Source: Thermoplasmata archaeon (GTDB taxonomy: Archaea; Thermoplasmatota; Thermoplasmata; Lutacidiplasmatales; UBA184). Taken from it: a stretch of 64,000 bases of DNA. Below, one piece after another: positions 17,094 to 24,298 of the stretch; position 1 is the first letter of the stretch; each line of letters opens with the position of its first letter. Under the pieces are notes generated by a model. The model worked only from the letters and a program-made list of their open reading frames with translations. It did not search any database and was not told where the DNA came from. The stretch is from assembly GCA_022750055.1 (NCBI GenBank), contig JAKIWL010000001.1, positions 62,001 through 126,000 on the forward strand. Direction: 5' to 3'. The translations under genes were made by a program, and so were the position numbers.

Positions 17094-17591
17094 TCAGGTC
17101 GACTTGAGATCGGTCGCGCTCGATGGGGTGCCGTCCCCTCCGGTGTGGCCGACCAGGACGGGCATCCGGCCCTTCCAGATCAGCATCAAGGCCGAAGCGA
17201 ACACGAGGCCGTTCGCGAGGTACGCTGAGAGGCAGACCGGACAGAGGGCTTGGATCCGGAACAGCTCGATGTAGGCGAGGTACGCGCTGACCCCAACCCC
17301 GACGGCGGAGGCGGCGGTGAGGGTCTGCAGTAGGACCGGTCGCCACGAGGCATACAAGGGAATGTCGATCGCCAGCAGGAAGAGGAACCCCCCCGTGCCG
17401 ATGGCCCAATCCGGGATCCCGAGGGTCGTCGTCTGGCCGCTCTGGTCGACCTTGGCACAGGAGAAGAATGCATTGACCGAGCAGTCGTGCTGCAGGGCCG
17501 GGTCGACGCTCTCGGCGTAGGCGAAGACCGACAGTCCGACCCCGACGATCGAGGCGAGCAGGATGATCGCATGGAGGGACTCGGCTCGCAC
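17094..17591 (-). CDS. Vitamin K epoxide reductase (VKOR) family protein
   Basis: The 165-residue membrane protein has four or five helices and both VKOR cysteine pairs: the loop pair Cys37 and Cys45 and the active-site CPVC (Cys117, Cys120) near the quinone. VKOR homologues oxidise a thioredoxin-like partner and pass electrons to a quinone, driving disulfide formation outside the cytoplasm. The thioredoxin-like protein is encoded 6 bases upstream in the same operon, which fits a DsbA/DsbB-type couple. Confidence 0.88.
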   Translation of the reverse strand: MRAESLHAIILLASIVGVGLSVFAYAESVDPALQHDCSVNAFFSCAKVDQSGQTTTLGIPDWAIGTGGFLFLLAIDIPLYASWRPVLLQTLTAASAVGVGVSAYLAYIELFRIQALCPVCLSAYLANGLVFASALMLIWKGRMPVLVGHTGGDGTPSSATDLKST

Positions 17592-17597
17592 GGGCGC

Positions 17598-18746
17598 CTA
17601 CGTGATCTGTTTCAGGTAGTTCGCGACGTTCGGATCGTTCGCCAATCCCGTTGGCTGGCCGTGATTGAGCTTGACGAGGAGCGCTTCCATCAGGTACATC
17701 TGTGGACTGATGGCGACCCAGGCCGCACCGGATTGCGCATTGATCTCGCCTTGGACCTGTTGGGGAGTGAGCGGGTTGCTCGACGCGTCGCCGGGGGTCG
17801 TCCGAAGCTGGAGCGGGTCGACGAGGGTGTTCGTGTGGATGTAGATCCCGCCGAGTACCACGAACGGGATCCCTCCCGTCGAATCGTAGGCGCTGACGTA
17901 CGCCTGGTCGATGCAAGAGGGGGTCGCCGGCGGGGTGATGACCTGGGGGTCCGTGGACTCATCGACGTGGAGGGCGACGTACTGGCTCACCAGGGTTGCG
18001 GTGGCCAGGACTACCTCGGGCGTGTTCGGAATATCGTTCGGATTGCTATCGGAATGGCCGTAGTACGTTCCACTGAGCGTACCCGTGGCATTCAGTGCCC
18101 CGACCATCGCCCAACTCGAGGCGGAGCAGTACGGGCATGCGATCGACCCGTAGAAGAAAAAGACCGGTACTCCGTTCTCGGTCCACTCTGCGTTCGGTGC
18201 TTTGACCCAACCACCGGGCTCCTGCGTCGAGGCGGCCTTGAGGACCGGGCATCCCTGGAAGACCGCGACGCCGGCGAGCACTCCGGACACGACGAAGCCG
18301 AGGATTATGCCGACGACCAAGGCGGACCGCATGGCGCGGTTCCATCGCTCCACGGATCGAAGGAGGCCAAAGGCCAGCAGGAGCGCGGCCGCCGCGAGGA
18401 TCAGGCCGACCCATGGGATGGCGGCCAGATAGACGCCAACCGGAGAGGGATACACCAGGGCGAGCAGGAACCAGATGCCCACCAGGGGAACCGCGACGTA
18501 TCCGCCCAAGGCAAGTAGTGAGTATCCACGCTCGGGCGCTCCGTTGGTTCCCGAATGGTCCGGCCGCTCCGAGTCCCCCGAGGTCTTGCGGGTCTTCGAC
18601 CGACGGGCGTAGTAAAGCGCTCGCAGCGCGCGCCCGGGGTCCCCGGCTCCCTCTTCGGCATGGAAGCCGACCTTCGGGTCCTCCGCGATCCGGTCCCAGT
18701 CCCAGCCCTTCGCGCGGCGCCTGTCGACGAGATCCCACTCCACCAT
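17598..18746 (-). CDS. Membrane thioredoxin-like protein (DUF929 family) with CPYC
   Basis: The protein has a soluble charged N-terminus (residues 1-75), three membrane helices (about 78-103, 105-128 and 141-165) and a large C-terminal domain with FFFYGSIACPYCSASSW, a CxxC thioredoxin motif at about residues 204-207, plus GIPFVVLGG carrying the cis-Pro, typical of DUF929. The C-terminal domain should face outside. Its place just before VKOR suggests it is the disulfide donor reoxidised by VKOR. ATG at 18746 is chosen; a GTG four codons earlier is also possible. Confidence 0.8.
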   Translation of the reverse strand: MVEWDLVDRRRAKGWDWDRIAEDPKVGFHAEEGAGDPGRALRALYYARRSKTRKTSGDSERPDHSGTNGAPERGYSLLALGGYVAVPLVGIWFLLALVYPSPVGVYLAAIPWVGLILAAAALLLAFGLLRSVERWNRAMRSALVVGIILGFVVSGVLAGVAVFQGCPVLKAASTQEPGGWVKAPNAEWTENGVPVFFFYGSIACPYCSASSWAMVGALNATGTLSGTYYGHSDSNPNDIPNTPEVVLATATLVSQYVALHVDESTDPQVITPPATPSCIDQAYVSAYDSTGGIPFVVLGGIYIHTNTLVDPLQLRTTPGDASSNPLTPQQVQGEINAQSGAAWVAISPQMYLMEALLVKLNHGQPTGLANDPNVANYLKQIT

Positions 18747-18894
18747 CGGCTCCCTCACGACGTCACGAGTCGTACAAACGGTTTGTCGGCCACGCGCTGG
18801 AGGGGCCGAGCTGCCGAGGGCGGGGCTCGCGGGCCCCGGCCGGCCTCCGCCCTACCGGGCCCGGTCTTAATGTGCAAGGGGTCCTCCGGCTCCC

Positions 18895-19800
18895 ATGCGC
18901 CTCACGTTCCTTGGCACGGCCGGGTCCTGGCCGACGAAGGATCGGTCCGCGAGCGCGATCGCCCTCGACCTCGAGCGGGAGCTCGTCCTGCTCGATTGCG
19001 GGGAGGGGACCCAGCGTCAGTTCTTTCAATCCCCCCAATCGTTCATGCGGGTCCGTCGCATCTTCCTGACGCACTTCCACGGCGACCACTTTCTCGGCCT
19101 CCCGGGGCTCATCCAGAGCATGTGCCTGAATCACCGCACCGAACCCCTCGACATCTACGGACCGGAGGACGCCCGGGACATCATCGATCGGGTCCTGCAC
19201 CTCGGATACTTCACGCTTCGATTTCCGGTGACCGTGCATCCGATGACGCCGGGGAGCTCGGTCGACCTCGAGGGCTACACCGTTCGAACGGCGCGGGCGG
19301 ACCACCCGGTCCCGTCGCTCGCCTTCCGTCTCGAGGAGTCCGGAAAGCGAGGGCGATTCAACGGGGAGCTCGCCCGCTCCCTCGGCATCCGGGGTCCGGA
19401 TTTCGGGCGGCTCGAGGCAGGGGAGACCGTGCGGGTCGGGGACCGGGAGGTGCATCCCGAGGAGGTGATGGGTCCCCCCAGGGCGGGACGTTCGATCGTT
19501 TACTCCGGAGACAGCGCCCCGGCGGAAGAGATACGGAAGCTTTCGATGGGCGCGACGCTCCTCATCCACGAGGCGACGACGGCGACGGACCTGGAGACAG
19601 AGGCCAATCAGTGGGGCCACTCCTCGGCGCGCCAGGCCGCCGAGCTGGCCCAGTCGGCCGGGGTACGCGGGCTATTCCTGACGCACTTCTCCTCCCGGTA
19701 CAAGGAGACCTCGCTCCTCGAGGAGGAGGCGCGGGCGGTGTTCGTGGACGCGAAGGCCGCCCGGGACCTGCTCGATCATTTCATCCGGCAGCCGGAATGA
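18895..19800 (+). CDS. rnz: Ribonuclease Z
   Basis: This 301-residue metallo-beta-lactamase-fold endonuclease matures tRNA 3' ends. It shows LTFLGTAGSWPTKDR, DCGEGTQRQF, the zinc motif HFHGDH (His60, His62, Asp64, His65), SIVYSGDSAP, LIHEATT and a final LTHFSSRY. Length equals the short RNase Z form. A TATA-like CTTAATGT at 18866-18873 is 25 nt upstream of the ATG, so it is leaderless. The stop overlaps the hutI start in ATGA. Confidence 0.95.
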   Translation: MRLTFLGTAGSWPTKDRSASAIALDLERELVLLDCGEGTQRQFFQSPQSFMRVRRIFLTHFHGDHFLGLPGLIQSMCLNHRTEPLDIYGPEDARDIIDRVLHLGYFTLRFPVTVHPMTPGSSVDLEGYTVRTARADHPVPSLAFRLEESGKRGRFNGELARSLGIRGPDFGRLEAGETVRVGDREVHPEEVMGPPRAGRSIVYSGDSAPAEEIRKLSMGATLLIHEATTATDLETEANQWGHSSARQAAELAQSAGVRGLFLTHFSSRYKETSLLEEEARAVFVDAKAARDLLDHFIRQPE

Positions 19801-21050
19801 AGGCCGAGCTGATCCTCGGGGGCATCGGTGACCTCGCGACCGTCGCGAGGGGGCCGGTGCCCCGGGTCGGCGACTGTGCCGCAGACCTCGCGCGGATCGA
19901 CGGGGCCGCGCTCGCCATCGACGGGGGCCGATTCGTCTTCGTCGGGACGGCCCGGCGGGCTCGACGCGAGGTGACCTTGCGATCCGGTGGCCGCGCGCTC
20001 GACTTGGGCGGTGCCGCCGTGGTCCCGGGGTTCGTCGATGCGCACACCCACCTATTGTTCGCGGGGGATCGGGCGGACGAACTCGCCGACCGGGTTCATG
20101 GTGCCACCTACCGGGAACTCGCGCGTCGGGGAGGAGGCATCTATTCCACGGTGCGCCGGACCCGCCATGCCTCGGACGCTCGCCTGTTGTCGGAGGCGGG
20201 GGCTCGTCTCGGCAGAATGGCGCTCAACGGCACCACGACCGTGGAGGTGAAGAGTGGATACGCGCTCGACCACGGCGGCGAGCTGCGACTTCTCCTACTC
20301 GTTCCGCGCCTGGCCCGGCGGTCCGGGATGCGTCTCGTCCCTACCTACCTCGGCGCTCACGCGTATCCACCGGGACCCCCCGGGTCAAGGCCCCGGTACG
20401 TGCGTTCGATCCTCGAGCGCACGCTGCCGGCCGTCGCGCGCGCTCGCTTGGCCAAATTCTGCGATGTCTTCTGCGAGCCGGGATTTTTCGACCTCGCGAC
20501 CTCGGAGCGGATCCTCCGAAGAGCGGCGAGCTTGGGCCTGGGCCTCAAGATCCACGCCGAGGAGTTCGTCCGGTCCGGGGGCGCGGCCCTCGCGACCCGG
20601 CTTCGGGTCCGCTCGGCCGAGCACCTGCTCGAGGCCTCGCCGCGCGACCGGGCGGGGCTCGCGCGAGCCAAGGTCATCGCGGTCCTCCTCCCGCTCACTC
20701 CGCTCACCTCGACCCAGGGGGCGCGTAGCCCGGGTCGGGAGATGGTCGACGCGCGAGTACCGGTCGCGCTGGGTAGCGACCTATCCCCGAACTCCTGGGT
20801 CGAATCCATGCCGCTCGTTATCGCCCACGCGGTGTACTCGGCCCGCCTTACACCGTCGGAGTCGATCGTCGCCGCGACGGTGAACGCGGCGTACGCGATC
20901 GGCGTGGCCGACACGGCCGGCACGATCTCCGTCGGCCGGAGCGCGGACCTGGCGGCGTTCGACCTCGACTCGGTCGAGAAGATCCCCTATCGGATCGGAG
21001 CCGTACCGAGCCACGTTTACCGACGGGGAATTCGCATTTCTCCCTCGTGA
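19797..21050 (+). CDS. hutI: Imidazolonepropionase
   Basis: This 417-residue amidohydrolase performs the third step of histidine degradation, hydrolysing imidazolonepropionate to formiminoglutamate. It has GGAAVVPGFVDAHTHLLFAG with metal ligands His83 and His85, GTTTVEVKSGYALD, LKIHAEEFV, and ALGSDLSPNSW with the catalytic Asp region, then the closing composite domain. ATG at 19797 overlaps the rnz stop (ATGA), which fixes the start; the frame is open far upstream only as an rnz shadow. HutH is encoded at 52305-53831; HutU is not in the window. Confidence 0.93.
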   Translation: MKAELILGGIGDLATVARGPVPRVGDCAADLARIDGAALAIDGGRFVFVGTARRARREVTLRSGGRALDLGGAAVVPGFVDAHTHLLFAGDRADELADRVHGATYRELARRGGGIYSTVRRTRHASDARLLSEAGARLGRMALNGTTTVEVKSGYALDHGGELRLLLLVPRLARRSGMRLVPTYLGAHAYPPGPPGSRPRYVRSILERTLPAVARARLAKFCDVFCEPGFFDLATSERILRRAASLGLGLKIHAEEFVRSGGAALATRLRVRSAEHLLEASPRDRAGLARAKVIAVLLPLTPLTSTQGARSPGREMVDARVPVALGSDLSPNSWVESMPLVIAHAVYSARLTPSESIVAATVNAAYAIGVADTAGTISVGRSADLAAFDLDSVEKIPYRIGAVPSHVYRRGIRISPS

Positions 21051-21107
21051 ATGCGCCCGCACATTCAAATAGGAGGGCTATCCTCGTCCCCGGCGAGGTC
21101 GCCCAAC

Positions 21108-21323
21108 ATGGCGGAGCGAGTCGGAAAGGAGCAGATCAAGCGAGAGAAGGGATACCTGTACTACCTCGGCAAGGACGGGTATCTGTGGAAGACGCCCACG
21201 AAGCTGAACAAGTCGGGGCGCAAGGCGAAAGTCGGCACGGAGAAGGTCGTCCGCGCGGACGGCTACATGTATTTCCTCGACAAGAAGGGGTACATCTCCC
21301 GCGCTCGAATGAAGAACGCCTAG
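21108..21323 (+). CDS. Small basic protein with duplicated GYxYxLxKxGY motif
   Basis: The 71-residue Lys-rich protein contains two related segments: GYLYYLGKDGYLWK near residues 15-28 and GYMYFLDKKGYISR near 52-65, separated by a basic linker (KLNKSGRKAKVGTEK). The duplication suggests a small two-repeat beta domain. No named family is recognised; the composition fits a nucleic-acid-associated protein, but that is inference. ATG at 21108 follows a CAAATAG element at 21066-21072 by about 40 nt. Confidence 0.6.
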   Translation: MAERVGKEQIKREKGYLYYLGKDGYLWKTPTKLNKSGRKAKVGTEKVVRADGYMYFLDKKGYISRARMKNA

Positions 21324-21456
21324 ACGAACGACCCACCGGGCCCCTCCGAGCCGATTCGCTCGAAGGGGTCCGCGCCGAACCCTACCCCAACTGTCCGTAG
21401 CGTTGCTTCCGAGTTGCATCGCTGCATACATCCACGGACGAGCTCGGACCCCGCCG

Positions 21457-21618
21457 ATGGCGTGCCGAAACGATCCGGACGACCCTCGCAAGTGCGAGCG
21501 TTGCGGACAGTTCCTCTGGGTCTCCGACGACGGGATGTTCTGCGGGGACTGCGGCGTGACGATGCCCTGCACGATGCGGCTCCTTCCCGCGCCGCCCGAT
21601 CCTAAGATCCGTGGTTGA
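21457..21618 (+). CDS. Small putative zinc-binding protein
   Basis: A 53-residue ORF starts MACRNDPDDPRKCERCGQF and contains CERC and CGDC pairs plus two further Cys (Cys3 and one in TMPCTM), a zinc-ribbon pattern. The frame is open upstream to 21403, but the N-terminal 18 residues of that version look unrelated to the Cys-rich domain. No function is recognised. Confidence 0.45.
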   Translation: MACRNDPDDPRKCERCGQFLWVSDDGMFCGDCGVTMPCTMRLLPAPPDPKIRG

Positions 21619-21934
21619 ATCGTCGCCCCCCACGAGGTCTCTGCCTCGGTCCTGAGGGCGTCGGAGCGATCGGCGCTCGACGGAACGGACGGCCCGTCGT
21701 TTTCGGCCGAACGGTCGGCCCGTTCCGGCCCATGGGTCCGCGGGAGCCGGCCCCCGATGGTACACGCCAACAGGGCGGTGGAACGAAGTCTTGGGGGCGC
21801 CGTTCCACCGCTCGTGTCTCCCTCCGGCGGCCGCGCGATGGGGGCGTGAACCGGTCTAGATCTCGACGAATGCTCGGGGCGGGCACGCATCCCGAACCAT
21901 ATCTCTAAGAACTAGGTTCGACCGACCATCGGTC
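21619..21934. other. Intergenic stretch with an inverted repeat
   Basis: No convincing gene is seen in these 316 bases. The plus-strand frame covering it lacks a recognisable protein and is Arg/Gly/Pro-rich in the way of GC-rich chance ORFs. It contains a perfect 11-bp inverted repeat (21775-21785 and 21801-21811) and, near its right end, the AT-rich CATATCTCTAAG stretch (21898-21909) that may be the promoter of the Kelch/PKD gene. Confidence 0.5.
21775..21811. repeat. 11-bp perfect inverted repeat (hairpin)
   Basis: GCGGTGGAACG (21775-21785) and its exact complement CGTTCCACCGC (21801-21811) flank a 15-base loop. The stem is the strongest structure in an otherwise empty region; it could be a terminator-like hairpin, a small RNA, or a DNA-binding site. 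Confidence 0.55.
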
Positions 21935-23875
21935 ATGGTGCGCCTTGGGAGGGACATAGAGTCGGCTTTGCTCGTGATCGGCCTGGTCGCGCTCGTCTCC
22001 GGGTTCGTCGTTCCACCCTCCTGGGGAGCGGGTCCGGCGTTCGGGACGATCACCAATCCGCATCGCGTTGCCTCCCCGTCGCCGACGGAATCGAGCCGCC
22101 AGCTCTCGCTCGCCGGATCGTCCCTCGCGCGTGGGGCCGGCCCGGCCGCCGGGATCCCGCTGGTCTGTCCGAGCCTCCTGGCTTCGACCGTCCGATGCTC
22201 CCTGGCCCATTCGGCGGCCGCCGGCTCGGGCAGCGGGGTCGGTACTTGGTCGAACGTCACCACGCTGGTCGGAGCGGGGCCGTCCCCCCGGGTCACGACG
22301 ATGGTCTGGGATGCCTCCGATGGCTACGTCCTGCTGGTCGGGGGGCTCGGCTGCGGCGGCGTCTGCTTCATCTCCGACACGTGGACCTTCATCAACGGGG
22401 CGTGGACCAACATCACAACCACGGTCAGCGGGACTCCTCCGAGTGTGTATCTGCCCGGACTCGCGTTCGACCCCTCGACGAGCAAGGTGATCTTCTTCGG
22501 AGGCGTGAACCGGAGCCTCGTGACCCAATCCGCCACCTGGTCCTACCATGCGAAGGCGTGGGTGAATCTGTCCGCCACGGTCGTATCCACCCCGCCCGCG
22601 CGGGTCGCCCCGGCGATGTCCACCGACTCCACCGACGGGGAGATCGTGATGACGGGCGGGGAGACCATCCTAGGGGGTGGATTTTCCACCACGACCTGGG
22701 TGTTCCACGCCGGCACCTGGACCAATGACACGTCGATCGCCGGAAGCTCCGGGGGTCTCATCCTGCCGGCCTCTTGTGACTTTCCTCCCGCGAACGGGGT
22801 GCTCCTCGTCGGCGCGGAGCTCGGGGACCACACCCACGTCGCGACCCTCGAATACTACTCCGGGACCTGGCACAACCTGACGTCGAGCCTGTCGACCTCC
22901 GTGTCGCCGTTCGAGCTCGCTCAGGCCGTCTACTCGCCGAACGCGCGGGCGGTCGTCCTCTTCTCCGGGATCCTTTACAATCGAACCGGCTCGGGCATCG
23001 CCATGCCGATCACCTGGGAGTTCGCGAACGGCGCCTGGACGAACCTCACCGACCTGACGGGCTCGCAACCGGCCACGAATCTCGGCATGGGCATGGTGAT
23101 CGATCCCTCCTCGGGAGCGATCATCCTGTTCGGAGGGCAGCGGTCCGTCGCTCCGATGCTCTCCGAGTACACCTACGTCCTCAGCTCCTTACCGAGCGTG
23201 TCCGCCAACGCGTCACGCTCGGTCGTCGACGCCGGGATGGCCGACACCTTCACCGCCACGTTCACGGGCGGGATCGCCCCGGATTCCGTCAGCTGGAACT
23301 TCGCTGACGGGGGCGCGTCCGCCACCACGGCGATCGCTTCCCACACGTACTCGCATACGGGCCTGTACTTCGTGACGGCCTCCGTCACGAGCTTCGTCGG
23401 CTCGACCGGGACGGGCGGCACGGCCGTCTACGTCAATCCGGCGCTCGCCGCCTCGGCCAGCGTCGTCGGCCCCTCGACCGCCGGGAGCGCGACCACCCTT
23501 TCCGTCAGCGTGACGGGCGGTACCGCCCCGTTCACCTACGCCTGGAGCTTCGGGGATAGTTCGTCGACCTCCACCAGTACCGCCGCGGGGCCGAGCCATA
23601 CGTACTCCGCCGGCGGGACCTTCACCGCCACGGTCCGAGTCACCGACTCGGTGGGGTCGGCGGTCAATGCTACCCTGGCGGTCGTCGTCGCATCTGCTCC
23701 TTCGCCGTTCGCGAGCCTCGGGAGCGCCACCGGTATCGCCGTCATCGTCCTCCTCGTGGTCGTGTTGATCCTCGCCGTGCTGCTCGTGCGCAAGCCGAAG
23801 AATCCCGTCATGATGGCCCCCGTCCCCCCCGGAGCGTACATGACGACCAGCCCGCCTCCGCCTCCGGCCGCGTAG
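21935..23875 (+). CDS. Secreted/anchored Kelch-propeller protein with two PKD domains
   Basis: This 646-residue surface protein has an N-terminal signal or anchor helix (residues 8-27), about six Kelch-like blades between residues 100 and 410 (repeats of VLLVGGLG..DTWTF..GAWTN type), two PKD beta-sandwich domains (about 425-510 and 510-600; SVSWNFADGG and YAWSFGDSS mark them), a membrane helix at about 608-630 and a short Pro-rich tail. Many N-x-T/S sites support an extracellular location. It probably binds polymers or other surface proteins; no catalytic motif is visible. It is monocistronic. Confidence 0.85.
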   Translation: MVRLGRDIESALLVIGLVALVSGFVVPPSWGAGPAFGTITNPHRVASPSPTESSRQLSLAGSSLARGAGPAAGIPLVCPSLLASTVRCSLAHSAAAGSGSGVGTWSNVTTLVGAGPSPRVTTMVWDASDGYVLLVGGLGCGGVCFISDTWTFINGAWTNITTTVSGTPPSVYLPGLAFDPSTSKVIFFGGVNRSLVTQSATWSYHAKAWVNLSATVVSTPPARVAPAMSTDSTDGEIVMTGGETILGGGFSTTTWVFHAGTWTNDTSIAGSSGGLILPASCDFPPANGVLLVGAELGDHTHVATLEYYSGTWHNLTSSLSTSVSPFELAQAVYSPNARAVVLFSGILYNRTGSGIAMPITWEFANGAWTNLTDLTGSQPATNLGMGMVIDPSSGAIILFGGQRSVAPMLSEYTYVLSSLPSVSANASRSVVDAGMADTFTATFTGGIAPDSVSWNFADGGASATTAIASHTYSHTGLYFVTASVTSFVGSTGTGGTAVYVNPALAASASVVGPSTAGSATTLSVSVTGGTAPFTYAWSFGDSSSTSTSTAAGPSHTYSAGGTFTATVRVTDSVGSAVNATLAVVVASAPSPFASLGSATGIAVIVLLVVVLILAVLLVRKPKNPVMMAPVPPGAYMTTSPPPPPAA

Positions 23876-23939
23876 AGCGACCTCGAGCGCGCACTCGCCG
23901 GGTCGCGGACGCATCGGGACGATGGTCGGGGTCCTCGAT

Positions 23940-23956
23940 AGCGAGCCTAGCTCGCT
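23940..23956 (+). terminator. Hairpin after the Kelch/PKD gene
   Basis: AGCGAGC and GCTCGCT form a 7-bp stem with a 3-base loop (CTA), 65 bases after the stop codon. A second pairing, GCCTAGC (23945-23951) with GCTAGGC (23968-23974), competes with it. There is no long T tract, so a termination role is only plausible. Confidence 0.35.
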
Positions 23957-24073
23957 CGTCAGGAACGGCTAGGCGAGCCTCGGGTGCGGCATCGGTGGTT
24001 TCGAGGAGAATTGGGGGGAGCGAACCCCGGAAATGAGGTCTCGACCGCGCTCGCTTCGCCTTCGAGCAATTAC

Positions 24074-24083
24074 GCTTATAGGG
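24074..24083 (+). promoter_or_regulatory. TATA-like element for the RNR transcript
   Basis: GCTTATAGGG would place the transcript start near 24105-24110, giving the RNR gene a leader of about 190 bases, in contrast to the leaderless genes around it. Confidence 0.45.
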
Positions 24084-24123
24084 AGGGTCCCTTACCAATC
24101 CCCCGGAGGGACTGGATCGGGTG

Positions 24124-24282
24124 TTCGGAGGGTCGGCCCGCTCAACCCGGGCGGCAAAATCCTCCGAAGAAACGGGTCTCCGACGGCACCGTTTCACGAC
24201 CCCCCGGATAAGGTCATGGAGCCCCGTGCGCTAGGGGATCCCTCGACCTTCGGGACCGACCGAACGCCTCGAAACTGACCTT
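24124..24282 (+). ncRNA. Candidate structured 5' leader (riboswitch-like) of the B12-dependent RNR gene
   Basis: Three helices are visible. Stem 1 pairs TTCGGAGG (24124-24131) with CCTCCGAA (24161-24168) and encloses GCCCG/CGGGC (24136-24140 with 24148-24152). Stem 2, directly abutting it, pairs GAAACGG (24169-24175) with CCGTTTC (24189-24195). Stem 3 pairs AAGGTC (24210-24215) with GACCTT (24245-24250) around GAG/CTC and CCCC/GGGG. AAGGTCA (24210-24216) can instead pair with TGACCTT (24276-24282) just before the start codon, a mutually exclusive switch geometry. It does not show the conserved cobalamin-riboswitch core that I would recognise. Confidence 0.45.
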
Positions 24283-24298
24283 CCATGGAGCACTACTA

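Larger units (their letters stand above)
23876..24298. other. Intergenic region between the Kelch/PKD gene and the RNR gene
   Basis: No protein gene is seen. The left part holds a 7-bp hairpin (23940-23956) that may end the upstream transcript. The middle has a TATA-like GCTTATAGGG (24074-24083). The right part, 24124-24282, forms several strong stems and is described separately as a candidate leader RNA. Confidence 0.6.

Noticed and set aside
18555-19796. N-terminal extension of hutI to 831 codons
   Set aside because: The extension covers rnz in another frame; the ATGA overlap at 19797 and the family N-terminus mark the true start.
24121-24298. Cobalamin riboswitch of a known class in the RNR leader
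   Set aside because: The conserved B12-box sequence and the characteristic core are not recognisable; only a generic structured leader is claimed.
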